Source: Acinetobacter pragensis (GTDB lineage: Bacteria; Pseudomonadota; Gammaproteobacteria; Pseudomonadales; Moraxellaceae). From it: DNA of 64,000 nt. Positions 17,135-25,523 of the stretch are shown here, piece after piece. How positions within the stretch are numbered: position 1 is the stretch's first letter; every line of letters starts with the position of its first letter. The position numbers and the translations under genes were made by a program. The notes beneath the pieces were generated by a model. The model was not told where the DNA came from, did no database searches, and saw nothing but the letters and a program-made list of their open reading frames with translations. Location: assembly GCF_001605895.1 (NCBI RefSeq), contig NZ_LUAW01000016.1, positions 1 to 64,000 of the forward strand, written 5' to 3'.

Positions 17135-19102
17135 ATGTTAGCGTTAGCACGCAACCAATTCATATTGATCAGTTTATTCAGCATGAGCCTGCTTCAAGGA
17201 TGTCAATTGGTCACATTAAAGGAGGATAGACTTAGTTCATCTTTAAACAATAAAACAGATAATATTTTAACCAATCAGCAGCTCAGTTCTGCCAGTCAGC
17301 ATTTACTGTTAATGGTCAATGAAACGGGCGCATCTTGCTTGAGCCAGCTGGAAAACTGCATTGCCAAATTGCGCAGCAATGAAACTTTAGATTCAGAACA
17401 GATTTATGCAGCCGCGAGTGAACTTTATTTAGCCCGCGCCTTAGGTGCAGACCAGCATCATGAATGCAAAAAAGATTTGACACAGCAGTTAAGCAAACTG
17501 CCTCCAACTAAAATGAAACTGTGTCTGGATCAGCAGCTGGCTGACTTTGATTTAAGCCTGCGCTACAGCTATGTTTACTTGTTTAAATCTGAACAGCCGC
17601 CAGAATCACGCTTATTTGATTTGCGTCAGGGACAAGTCCGCACCTTTTATAATGTCGCGCTTTCCCGCCTCATTACCACTTCATATACCCGATTTAACTT
17701 TCAGCAGCTGCCGGAAAGCCTGATGCTCGGCGCTTCACAATATAATTTCGACTATCAATACTACCCAGCCCTTGAGCATGCTGCGATTGAAAAACTTCAA
17801 TCCAGCTACAATTTAAATTTTTCAGGCTTGAATGTAATTAACCGGCAAGAAGGCATCGGGTCAGAGTTTGTATTGGTCAAAAAGCCAAAGGTACAAGGCA
17901 TAAACCAGCGCTTTATTTTAGACCCTGAACATTATTATCAAGATAAAGCTAACCCCAATATTCATGAAGCGCGCTATTTATCCATCAGCGCAACAGCTGC
18001 GCCAAGTGCCGGCAGCAATATTGATGAAACCCTTTCTTTGAAAGCGCCATTGAATATCACGCTCTACAATCCTTATCAGTACAAAACAGCAGACATTAAT
18101 TCCCGGACTTATACCCTAACAGCCAACTACTCTGTACCTTATGGTTTGTGGCTTTCTGAAAATAAACTCGGAAAATCGGGCTACTGGACGCTGCTGAACA
18201 AGGAAGATAACCTGCGTATGCCGCATATATTTATGCTGGAACCCTATCAGCCAAATAAAAAAGTGATTGTCATGATTCATGGCCTTGCCAGCAGCCCAGA
18301 AACATGGATTTCATTAACCAATAATATTATGGGTGATCAGAAACTGCGGGATAATTACCAAGTTTGGCAGGTATTTTATTCCACCAATATGCCAATATTT
18401 GAAAGCAGATTCCAAATTAATGCCTTGCTTAAGCAAGCTTTTGCAGCGGTGCAGCCGAATACTCCTTCTGCGAAAGACGCCGTACTGATTGGGCACAGTA
18501 TGGGCGGCATTATCAGCCGGCTGCTGGTGAGTGATGCCGACATTTCTGCGCAAGCCATACCTCTAATGAATTATGAGCAAAATATGCAGCTGCAGCGGAA
18601 TCCGATTATTCGCGAGCGTTTTGTATTTAAACCGATTCAGCCGATCAGCCGCGCCATTTTTATTGCTGCTCCACATCACGGCACGGCGTATGCTGACCGC
18701 TGGTTTACGAATTTAGCTAAAAAAATGGTGGTGCTTCCGCTCAGTTTTTTAAACGATGTGAATGTGCAGATTCCAAATTCAAATAATTCTACAGCCGGAT
18801 TAGTCAAAACAGGGCCTGCAGATTTAAGTCAAAAATCACGTTTTATGCTGCTGACCAGCAATGTTTTGCCCAGCTCGTCTGTTCCATATCACTCCATTAT
18901 GGGAAATCAGGCTAAAAGCCATTTAATTGATCAAATGTCAGATGGTATTGTGCCTTATCAAAGTTCTCACCTTGATGGTGCTGTATCAGAAAAAGTGATT
19001 ACTGGAGGTCATTCTATTCATGAATCCCCTGATGCGATTTTAGAATTGCGACGGATTTTGCGGGAACATCTGGAACAGAATAAATCGGCTAATAATCAAT
19101 AG
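17135..19102 (+). CDS. Alpha/beta-hydrolase lipoprotein (lipase/esterase-like)
   Basis: 655 residues. An N-terminal signal with lipobox L-L-Q-G-C near 22 predicts an outer-membrane or periplasmic lipoprotein. The first 370 residues or so are a helical/beta region I do not recognise. The hydrolase domain starts at V-I-V-M-I-H-G-L-A-S-S near 380, with the nucleophile in G-H-S-M-G-G near 454, an acid in D-G-I-V-P near 611 and the histidine in G-G-H-S-I-H near 628. It probably cleaves lipid or ester bonds outside the cytoplasm. It is a single gene between its own terminator and the converging carboxylase. Confidence 0.8.
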   Translation: MLALARNQFILISLFSMSLLQGCQLVTLKEDRLSSSLNNKTDNILTNQQLSSASQHLLLMVNETGASCLSQLENCIAKLRSNETLDSEQIYAAASELYLARALGADQHHECKKDLTQQLSKLPPTKMKLCLDQQLADFDLSLRYSYVYLFKSEQPPESRLFDLRQGQVRTFYNVALSRLITTSYTRFNFQQLPESLMLGASQYNFDYQYYPALEHAAIEKLQSSYNLNFSGLNVINRQEGIGSEFVLVKKPKVQGINQRFILDPEHYYQDKANPNIHEARYLSISATAAPSAGSNIDETLSLKAPLNITLYNPYQYKTADINSRTYTLTANYSVPYGLWLSENKLGKSGYWTLLNKEDNLRMPHIFMLEPYQPNKKVIVMIHGLASSPETWISLTNNIMGDQKLRDNYQVWQVFYSTNMPIFESRFQINALLKQAFAAVQPNTPSAKDAVLIGHSMGGIISRLLVSDADISAQAIPLMNYEQNMQLQRNPIIRERFVFKPIQPISRAIFIAAPHHGTAYADRWFTNLAKKMVVLPLSFLNDVNVQIPNSNNSTAGLVKTGPADLSQKSRFMLLTSNVLPSSSVPYHSIMGNQAKSHLIDQMSDGIVPYQSSHLDGAVSEKVITGGHSIHESPDAILELRRILREHLEQNKSANNQ

Positions 19103-19152
19103 GGATCAGTTTTCTAAAGCGGGTTAATCAGTCCTGTAAACATCTTTAAATT

Positions 19153-19179
19153 AAAAACTGCCTCTATAGGCAGTTTTTT
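19153..19179. terminator. Bidirectional terminator between lipase and carboxylase
   Basis: AAAAACTGCC / GGCAGTTTTTT arms with a short loop serve both converging genes. Confidence 0.85.
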
Positions 19180-19215
19180 CTGGGTTTATTGCTTAAGCAC
19201 GGTTTGGCAAAACTG

Positions 19216-22200
19216 TTAAGCCACAGGCGCCAACGTAAATAACACCTGCCCCGTTTTTACCGTTTGCCCTTTTTCAATGGTAATGGCATCTACACGCATC
19301 CGCTCAGGGGCAATAATTGGAATTTCGATCTTCATCGCTTCAATCACGGCAAGTGTTGCACCTTCTTCCACAATATCGCCTGAAGCGCATTCGATTTTCC
19401 AAATTGAACCCGGCATATGTGATTCCACTGCACAGCCTCCATCTGGAATCGCCACTGCTTCGCCATCATCCACTGCATCTAAGCTTTCAGAGACGTACTC
19501 TGCCAAACCGGCTTCATGCCAGCGGCGGCGCTCATCATCAAAATTGGCTTGCTGCACCGCTTTAAATTCAGCAATTGAGCTTTGATGTTCATCTAAAAAA
19601 TCATTGTATTCTTTAAGATTCAGCACACCTTCTTTAATACGCAGTTTTAAACGGCCCGCTTTAAAGTCTTCACGCATCTGCATCAGTTCATCTTCAGACA
19701 CTTCATAAAACTTAATCTGATCAAAAAAGCGCAGCAGCCACGGCATTCCCTGTTCAAAATCAGGATTTTTGCGGTAGCGTGACCACATTTGTGTGGTACG
19801 GCCCACAAACTGATAGCCGCCAGGGCCTTCCATGCCGTATACGCACATATATGCACCGCCAATACCTACGGCATTTTCAGGTGTCCATGTCCGTGCTGGG
19901 TTGTATTTGGTGGTCACCAAACGCTGACGCGGATCCAGCGGTGTCGCCACCGGCGCTCCCAAATAGACATCGCCTAAGCCCATCACCAAATAATTGGCGT
20001 TATAGACCACATCTTTTACGGCCTGTTTATCTTTTAATCCATTAATACGGCGGATGAATTCGATATTGTCGGGACACCACGGCGCATCACTGCGCACAGT
20101 TTGTACATAACGCTCAGTCGCCAATTGCGTTTGCGAGTCTTCCCAAGCCAGCGGCAAATACACGGTACGTGACGGTACTTGCATTTGCGTGACATCCGGC
20201 AGTTCAGTTTCAGCCACTTGCAGCAAACGCAGCAAATCAATTTGATCCAGTTGAATCGAGTTAAAATGAATTTGCAGCGACCGAATGCCCGGTGTCAGGT
20301 CAATTATACCGCTGATGTTTTGATCTTTGACCCATTGCATCAGCGCATGAATACGGAAACGCAGATTTAAATCTAAAACTAGCTCACCATATTCCACCAA
20401 TAAATAGTTGTTTCCTGCAGGACGGTACACTACATCTGGCGTCCCATTCTGACCTTTTAATGTATCTAAAATGGCAGATTTTAAGGTGCTGTTTTCAGAA
20501 TAGAATGCGTCATTAAAACAAACTGCTTGAGTACTATTGGCTTGAATTCCTGCATGATATTTTTGATTCAGCAATTTGGCCTGATGATAGCTGACAGGGA
20601 CAAATTTAACTTTATCGCCTGCTTTCAGCTGACCAAGTTTCCAAAGCTCAGAATGGATCACCACCGCAGGACAGACAAAACCGCCTAGGCTTGGCCCATC
20701 TGGCCCAAGAATAATAGGCATATCGCCAGTAAAGTCGATTGCGCCAATGGCATAGGCATTGTCATGAATATTGGACGGATGCAGCCCCGCTTCACCGCCA
20801 TCCTCACGCGCCCATTCAGGTTTAGGGCCAATCAGGCGAATACCGGTACGGCTAGAGTTAAAGTGAATCTCAAAGGTATTCGCAAAGAAAGTATCAATAT
20901 CATTTTTGGTAAAAAAATCCGGCGCGCCATGCGGCCCGTACATTACGGCTATTTCCCATTCATGGCTAAAAGCAGGTATTTGATCAGGGTTTAGGGCAAC
21001 CGTCTCAGTGGATGCATGCGCCGTAATAGGCAGCATATCACCTATCAGCAAGTTTCGTCCGGCATGGCCGCCAAACTGGCCAAGGGTAAAAGTTGCCTGC
21101 GAACCTAAATATTCAGGCACATTCAGACCGTTTTTAATACCGATATAACTGCGGCAGCCTGTGGTTATTTTCCCGCATTTTAAAATTTGGCCTTTGCGCA
21201 CGTTGACTGTTTGCCACATGGGTACAGCGATGCCATCCAATGTTGAAGGCATATCTCCGCCAGTGATTGCAATTTGACTGTCGCAATGGAACTTTAAGGC
21301 TGGGCCTTGCAGAGTGCATTCTAAACCAGCTGTATTTGACGCATTTCCAAGCAGCTGATTAGCGACATTTAAAGATAACGGGTCAATAGCGCCGGATGGC
21401 GGAACACCAACATCCCAATAACCCAAACGGCCTGTGACATCTTGCACTGCGGTTTGAATGCCGGCTTGCAGTACTTCAATCTTTTGTGTTTTCCATTCAA
21501 AAGTATTCAGAAACCGTGTCGTTTGCGTGCCCGCTTTAAATACGTCACCGTCTATGATGTTTTGCAGATATTCAAGATTGGTTTCTATACCGGCAACAGA
21601 TGTTTTCGCCAATGTATTGGTCATGGCTTGAATTGCAGCCTCTCGGTCATCAGCAGTGACAATGATTTTTGCAATCATCGGATCATAAAATGACGATACC
21701 GTGGAGCCTGTTTCTACCCAAGTTTCATTGCGCGCGTTTTCATCAAATTCGACATGGGTAAGAAGCCCAGCGCTTGGCTGAAAGTTTTTGATTGGATCTT
21801 CTGCATAGAGCCGCACTTGAATTGAGTGGCCTTTAGATTCCAGTTTCTGAGCTGGCGCGCTCCAAGTGCCTGCCGCCAAAGTCACCATCCATTCGACCAA
21901 GTCCACACCAAAGACTTGCTCGGTCACGCCGTGTTCCACTTGCAGACGGGTATTGACCTCTAAGAAATAGAATTCTTGCGTGTCCGTATCCATAACAAAT
22001 TCAACTGTGCCAGCAGAACGGTAATTGACTGATTGCATCAGCTGAATCGCGACAGTTTGGATATAGGTGCGCTGTTCATCATTAATGTGCGGCGCAGGTG
22101 TTTCCTCAATCACTTTTTGATTGCGGCGCTGCACGGAACAGTCCCGTTCCCCCAATGCCAATACTTGCCCTTGCCCATCCCCGAAAATTTGCACTTCGAT

Positions 22201-22827
22201 ATGACGTGCATTTTGCACAAATTTCTCTAAATACAAGCCGGCATCTTTAAAATTGGCTTGCGCCAAATATGAAACAGTTGCGTAAGCATCTTTCAGTTCG
22301 GTTTCATTCCACACTAAGCGCATGCCAATGCCGCCGCCGCCGGCAGTGCTTTTCAGCATCACTGGATAGCCAATCCGCGCAGCTTCAGTCAGCGCTTCGG
22401 CTTCATCAGCCAGCAGGCCGCTTCCCGGCAAGAGCGGAACATTGGCTTGGATTGCCAATTCACGCGCAGTATGCTTTAAACCAAATTCGCGCATTTGATT
22501 CGAGTTCGGCCCAATAAAGGCAATACCTTGCGCTTCACACAGATCACAAAACTCTGCATTTTCAGACAAGAAGCCGTAACCGGGATGAATGGCTTGCGCC
22601 CCAGTTTGTTTGGCTACGTCTAAGATTTTTTCGACATTCAAATAACTTTGGCTGGCCGGCGCTGCGCCAATATAAACGGCTTCATCGGCCAAGGTAACAT
22701 GCAAGGAATCTCGATCTGCTTCGGAATATACGGCAACAGACTGAATGCCTAATTTTTTAAGCGTACGAATTACTCGGCAGGCAATTGCACCGCGGTTGGC
22801 AATTAAAACTTTAGTTAATGCTGTCAT
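19216..22827 (-). CDS. Biotin-dependent guanidine (urea-type) carboxylase
   Basis: 1203 residues. Domains in order: biotin carboxylase (1-450, starting K-V-L-I-A-N-R-G with G-G-G-G-I-G-M near 167), carboxyltransferase made of the allophanate-hydrolase-subunit-2-like (about 470-760) and subunit-1-like (about 800-1040) domains, and a biotin carrier domain with E-A-M-K-I (biotinyl lysine K1166). This is the urea carboxylase architecture. The operon opens with a guanidine-I riboswitch and two DUF1989 genes, which identify guanidine carboxylases: guanidine plus bicarbonate and ATP gives carboxyguanidine. It starts three bases after the preceding gene. The residue that separates the two substrates was not aligned here. 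Confidence 0.88.
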   Translation of the reverse strand: MTALTKVLIANRGAIACRVIRTLKKLGIQSVAVYSEADRDSLHVTLADEAVYIGAAPASQSYLNVEKILDVAKQTGAQAIHPGYGFLSENAEFCDLCEAQGIAFIGPNSNQMREFGLKHTARELAIQANVPLLPGSGLLADEAEALTEAARIGYPVMLKSTAGGGGIGMRLVWNETELKDAYATVSYLAQANFKDAGLYLEKFVQNARHIEVQIFGDGQGQVLALGERDCSVQRRNQKVIEETPAPHINDEQRTYIQTVAIQLMQSVNYRSAGTVEFVMDTDTQEFYFLEVNTRLQVEHGVTEQVFGVDLVEWMVTLAAGTWSAPAQKLESKGHSIQVRLYAEDPIKNFQPSAGLLTHVEFDENARNETWVETGSTVSSFYDPMIAKIIVTADDREAAIQAMTNTLAKTSVAGIETNLEYLQNIIDGDVFKAGTQTTRFLNTFEWKTQKIEVLQAGIQTAVQDVTGRLGYWDVGVPPSGAIDPLSLNVANQLLGNASNTAGLECTLQGPALKFHCDSQIAITGGDMPSTLDGIAVPMWQTVNVRKGQILKCGKITTGCRSYIGIKNGLNVPEYLGSQATFTLGQFGGHAGRNLLIGDMLPITAHASTETVALNPDQIPAFSHEWEIAVMYGPHGAPDFFTKNDIDTFFANTFEIHFNSSRTGIRLIGPKPEWAREDGGEAGLHPSNIHDNAYAIGAIDFTGDMPIILGPDGPSLGGFVCPAVVIHSELWKLGQLKAGDKVKFVPVSYHQAKLLNQKYHAGIQANSTQAVCFNDAFYSENSTLKSAILDTLKGQNGTPDVVYRPAGNNYLLVEYGELVLDLNLRFRIHALMQWVKDQNISGIIDLTPGIRSLQIHFNSIQLDQIDLLRLLQVAETELPDVTQMQVPSRTVYLPLAWEDSQTQLATERYVQTVRSDAPWCPDNIEFIRRINGLKDKQAVKDVVYNANYLVMGLGDVYLGAPVATPLDPRQRLVTTKYNPARTWTPENAVGIGGAYMCVYGMEGPGGYQFVGRTTQMWSRYRKNPDFEQGMPWLLRFFDQIKFYEVSEDELMQMREDFKAGRLKLRIKEGVLNLKEYNDFLDEHQSSIAEFKAVQQANFDDERRRWHEAGLAEYVSESLDAVDDGEAVAIPDGGCAVESHMPGSIWKIECASGDIVEEGATLAVIEAMKIEIPIIAPERMRVDAITIEKGQTVKTGQVLFTLAPVA

Positions 22828-22830
22828 TGC

Positions 22831-23484
22831 TTATGCCTCCCCGCCTTCATGCACCACCAGCTGAATCGGTGTCGGGTTATAGCCGCTGCACGGATTGTTC
22901 AACTGCGGGCAATTTGAAATCAGAACAATCAGATCCATCTCTGCTTTAATTTCGACAAATTTACCTGGCGCCGAAATACCGTCATCAAATTTCAATGCGC
23001 CTTCGGCAGTTACCGGCACATTCATGAAAAAATTAATATTGGGACCAATATGGCGGACATTTAAGGCGTGCTTTTGCGCAACCGGGTGTTTTGCCAAAGC
23101 ATACATAAAGTTGTTGCGGCAGCTGTGCATCGGATATTTATCATGTGCATAGCGCACCGTATTGCTTTCACATGAACAGGCACCGCCCAAAGTGTCGTGT
23201 CGGCCGCAGTTATCATCATTGATGACGGCGATAGGCTGCCCGAAATTGCTGTACAGCACGGTGCCTTTTTCAAGGTAAATTTGCTGATTGATCGCTAATG
23301 TGTCGGTTGCGCTGTAACGCTCTTCTGGATTGCAGGCAGAGATAAACAATGTATCTACTGCTTGATTGCCTTCAAGATCAATGATGCGGAAATACTGGCC
23401 CTTTTTTACTTCGCACATCCATGCTTCACCTGCAGGGCATACTTCGCTTAAAACTGATTTCGTAAATGTTTGCAATACAGTCAT
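22831..23484 (-). CDS. DUF1989 protein, probable carboxyguanidine deiminase subunit (UAAP2/CgdB)
   Basis: 217 residues, a single DUF1989 domain. Cysteine-rich G-G-A-C-S-C-E and M-H-S-C-R-N-N-F segments mark the likely metal or active site, and F-F-M-N-V-P-V and G-Y-N-P-T-P-I are typical family motifs. Pairs of such proteins next to a guanidine carboxylase form carboxyguanidine deiminase, which turns carboxyguanidine into allophanate and ammonia. Older annotation calls them urea amidolyase-associated proteins. It is the middle gene of the riboswitch operon, 15 bp after the first. Which paralogue is subunit A or B is assigned by size and order. Confidence 0.82.
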   Translation of the reverse strand: MTVLQTFTKSVLSEVCPAGEAWMCEVKKGQYFRIIDLEGNQAVDTLFISACNPEERYSATDTLAINQQIYLEKGTVLYSNFGQPIAVINDDNCGRHDTLGGACSCESNTVRYAHDKYPMHSCRNNFMYALAKHPVAQKHALNVRHIGPNINFFMNVPVTAEGALKFDDGISAPGKFVEIKAEMDLIVLISNCPQLNNPCSGYNPTPIQLVVHEGGEA

Positions 23485-23499
23485 GATGCTTCTCCTGCC

Positions 23500-24246
23500 T
23501 TAAAATGATGAAAGTGCGTAATAACGGGCATTATTTTGAAATGCGCGCTGATTTTGCGGACAAGAATCACGGCAGATGTCATTGCCGCTGAGCGCATTGG
23601 CTTTGAATAAAGACAATTGAATATTTGAAGGCTGATAAGATGCGCTATTGTCCAAGCCATGCGGCGCAGCAGACAGAAAGACTAAGCAGTCCATTTCAAA
23701 ACGCAGTTCAATGATTTGATCTGTGTTGTCAGAAGCGGCATAAGACAAAGCGCCTGCATCATTTGGCGTCACTTTTGAAAATAGGTTTACTGTTGCGCTT
23801 AAGTCAGTCTGGCTTAAAGAAAATTTAGCCATTTCTACCAGCAATCCATCTAAACCGCTTTGCTGCATGTCATTGCGCGCATCTTGAAAGGCGCAGACAC
23901 CATATTTTTTTTCGATTTGTTCAGGCCGGCTTGCACCGCAAAAAGTATCATTCCATGCATGGTCATCTTTAACAATGGATGCCATAACACGGCCTAAGTC
24001 TGAATACAGCACATTGCCTGCAGTAAGATAGGCTGTATGCTGGCCTTTTAAACTGTCAGGCATGTTGTAGCGTTCTAATTTATCTTCTGCATTTACACAG
24101 AACAGGGAAACATTGGCATTTTGGCTGAGTGCCTTAAGCTGTAAAATTGCGCCTTTGCGGATGCGTCCAGACCAATGATGCCCGCCCGGCAGCGTTTCAG
24201 TCCAAAGAGTTTGGTTGTCGTGGTATGTTTGTTCAAGTTCGCCCAT
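23500..24246 (-). CDS. DUF1989 protein, probable carboxyguanidine deiminase subunit (UAAP1/CgdA)
   Basis: 248 residues, homologous to the next gene (shared Y-N/A-x-D-x-x-K or T-D-T-L segment, T-x-x-V-L-Y-S-x-x-G, D-x-C-G). The equivalent of the cysteine segment here is T-F-C-G-A-S. A C-terminal tail with C-R-D-S-C resembles a metal or disulfide site missing from its paralogue. It is the first gene after the guanidine-I riboswitch, 32 nt from the aptamer, with AAGAGGT as ribosome binding site. The two paralogues probably form one enzyme acting after the carboxylase. Confidence 0.82.
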   Translation of the reverse strand: MGELEQTYHDNQTLWTETLPGGHHWSGRIRKGAILQLKALSQNANVSLFCVNAEDKLERYNMPDSLKGQHTAYLTAGNVLYSDLGRVMASIVKDDHAWNDTFCGASRPEQIEKKYGVCAFQDARNDMQQSGLDGLLVEMAKFSLSQTDLSATVNLFSKVTPNDAGALSYAASDNTDQIIELRFEMDCLVFLSAAPHGLDNSASYQPSNIQLSLFKANALSGNDICRDSCPQNQRAFQNNARYYALSSF

Positions 24247-24253
24247 GCGCTCT

Positions 24254-24280
24254 ACCTCTTAAGGTTGCTATATTTAACCT
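24254..24280 (-). promoter_or_regulatory. Candidate riboswitch expression platform at the ribosome binding site
   Basis: Downstream of the aptamer, AGGTT (24280-24276) can pair with AACCT (24266-24262), while the same ACCT can instead pair with AGGT of the ribosome binding site (24257-24254). The two pairings exclude each other, which would allow control of translation. This is inferred from pairing only. Confidence 0.4.
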
Positions 24281-24373
24281 CCCGGGCTTTTATCCCTCCG
24301 TGCAGTTCTTGCGAACCGTGAACTCTCGGTCTCAGGCACAGCTGCTGCTAAAATCAGACTGTCGGAACCCTAG
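24278..24373 (-). ncRNA. Guanidine-I (ykkC-yxkD) riboswitch aptamer
   Basis: On the minus strand the conserved blocks occur in order: CTAGGGTTCCG (24373-24363), then ACCGAGAG (24330-24323), then ACGGAGGGATAAAAGCCCG and GGAGG (24302-24278). These match the ykkC class consensus, including the AAAGCCCGGGAG core that binds guanidinium. It lies in the leader of the deiminase/carboxylase operon, about 14 nt after the predicted sigma-54 start. Riboswitches of this class switch genes on when guanidine binds. Confidence 0.93.
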
Positions 24374-24397
24374 ATCACTTTATGTTATTGAGGTAAA

Positions 24398-24413
24398 TGC
24401 AAATGACGTGCCA
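24398..24413 (-). promoter_or_regulatory. Sigma-54 promoter of the guanidine carboxylase operon
   Basis: TGGCACGTCATTTGCA matches the sigma-54 consensus TGGCACG-N4-TTGCW perfectly. The predicted start near 24387 places the whole riboswitch in the transcript. Confidence 0.83.
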
Positions 24414-24418
24414 ATTTA

Positions 24419-24446
24419 GTATTACGTTTTTACGTATTGGTAATAC
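24419..24446. promoter_or_regulatory. NikR-geometry operator 3
   Basis: GTATTA-N16-TAATAC, a perfect inverted repeat (8-bp arms AGTATTAC / GTAATACT when extended by one or two bases). It lies just upstream of the -24 element (about -32 to -59), unlike the other two copies, which cover their start sites. Confidence 0.75.
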
Positions 24447-24514
24447 TTAAATATGATTTTTCTGTACAAATTCAGTGCAGTTTTCAGAAAGTGCCTTAAA
24501 AATGCACCAAAATT

Positions 24515-24541
24515 AAAAATCCCCGCAATGGCGGGGATTTA
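24515..24541 (-). terminator. Terminator after the LysR gene
   Basis: AAATCCCCGC-AATG-GCGGGGATTT separates the upstream LysR gene from the guanidine operon promoter. It shows that the operon is not read from the LysR promoter. Confidence 0.85.
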
Positions 24542-24605
24542 ATTTTTAAACTTAATGAAGGCAATGCCGCTGGCAAAGTTTCAGCTGATGAATGAGAAAT
24601 AAGGC

Positions 24606-25523
24606 TTACTTTACTAAAATGTCATGAAACATATGCCGAAGCCACTGATGGCTGGTTTTATGATGGCATGACATATGCCAATACTGCTTCACCCCATAGC
24701 TGGGGAATGCAATTGGCGCATCAAAAATTTTTAGATTGCCACGGGAAAGCAGCACTTCACTTAAATAATACGGTACGGTAGCAATTGCATCTGTATCTTG
24801 CACAACAAGGCCGACCCCTAAATAACTGGGCAGGCGCATTAAAATATTGCGTTTCAGTTCAAGATTCAGTAGCTCATTTTCAATATGGTAATGCCCCATT
24901 CCTGCATCAATATCGATATGCGATTCAGTTAAGTACTGTTCAGCCGTTATGCTGTCACCTGTCAGGCGCGGATGATCTTTGGCCGCAATAACCACATAAT
25001 ATTGTTCAAATAATTTTTGCTGATAAAAACCATTTTCTAAATGCGGTAAAAAGCCCAAAGCTAAGTCGATTTCGCCATTCGCCATTTGATAGCTGGTTTC
25101 TGAGGTAATCGGACGCACATTCAGCCGTACATGCGGCGCATTTTTTTTCAAATATTGCGAAATTTTAGGCAGCAGTACCAAGTGTGAAACATCCGTCATT
25201 GCCAATGTAAACTGCTGATGCGAGACAGCCTGATCAAAATCAATGGTGAAATTATTGATAATCTCGACTTTGCTTAACGCTTCGCTGACTAAGGGAAACA
25301 GCTGTTTCGACAATTCTGTCGGCACCATTTCATTGCCGATCCGTAAAAAAAGCGGGTCATTATAGTGCTGACGAATTTTATTTAAAATATTGCTGACCGT
25401 TGGCTGGCTCATGTCTAAATGTTCAGCCGCCAGCGAGACGCTTTTAAATTTATAAACGTAAAAAAAGATACTGAGTAACTTACAGTCCAGCTCAAACACG
25501 AAGGATAATTTCCTATTTTTCAA
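24606..25523 (-). CDS. LysR-family regulator, target unknown
   Basis: 305 residues. The winged helix-turn-helix (S-V-S-L-A-A-E-H-L-D-M-S-Q-P-T-V-S-N-I-L near 29-48) and the opening F-E-L-D-C-K-L-L-S-I-F-F resemble the NodD/LeuO/PnpR-like branch. The effector domain runs from about 95 to the end. A terminator cuts it off from the guanidine operon downstream, and it diverges from a HAD phosphatase gene across about 300 bp with no obvious T-N11-A palindrome. It might act on the guanidine locus or on an unlinked target; the sequence does not decide. Confidence 0.75.
   Translation of the reverse strand: MKNRKLSFVFELDCKLLSIFFYVYKFKSVSLAAEHLDMSQPTVSNILNKIRQHYNDPLFLRIGNEMVPTELSKQLFPLVSEALSKVEIINNFTIDFDQAVSHQQFTLAMTDVSHLVLLPKISQYLKKNAPHVRLNVRPITSETSYQMANGEIDLALGFLPHLENGFYQQKLFEQYYVVIAAKDHPRLTGDSITAEQYLTESHIDIDAGMGHYHIENELLNLELKRNILMRLPSYLGVGLVVQDTDAIATVPYYLSEVLLSRGNLKIFDAPIAFPSYGVKQYWHMSCHHKTSHQWLRHMFHDILVK

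Noticed and set aside
19216-22827. Plain urea carboxylase (urea amidolyase) annotation
   Set aside because: The operon has a guanidine-I riboswitch and two DUF1989 genes, both linked to guanidine carboxylases. Urea may still be a weak substrate.
24487-24517. NtrC enhancer upstream of the carboxylase operon
   Set aside because: GTGC and GCAC half-sites occur, but in the wrong order or spacing for the TGCACC-N5-GGTGCA consensus. Activator sites remain unassigned.
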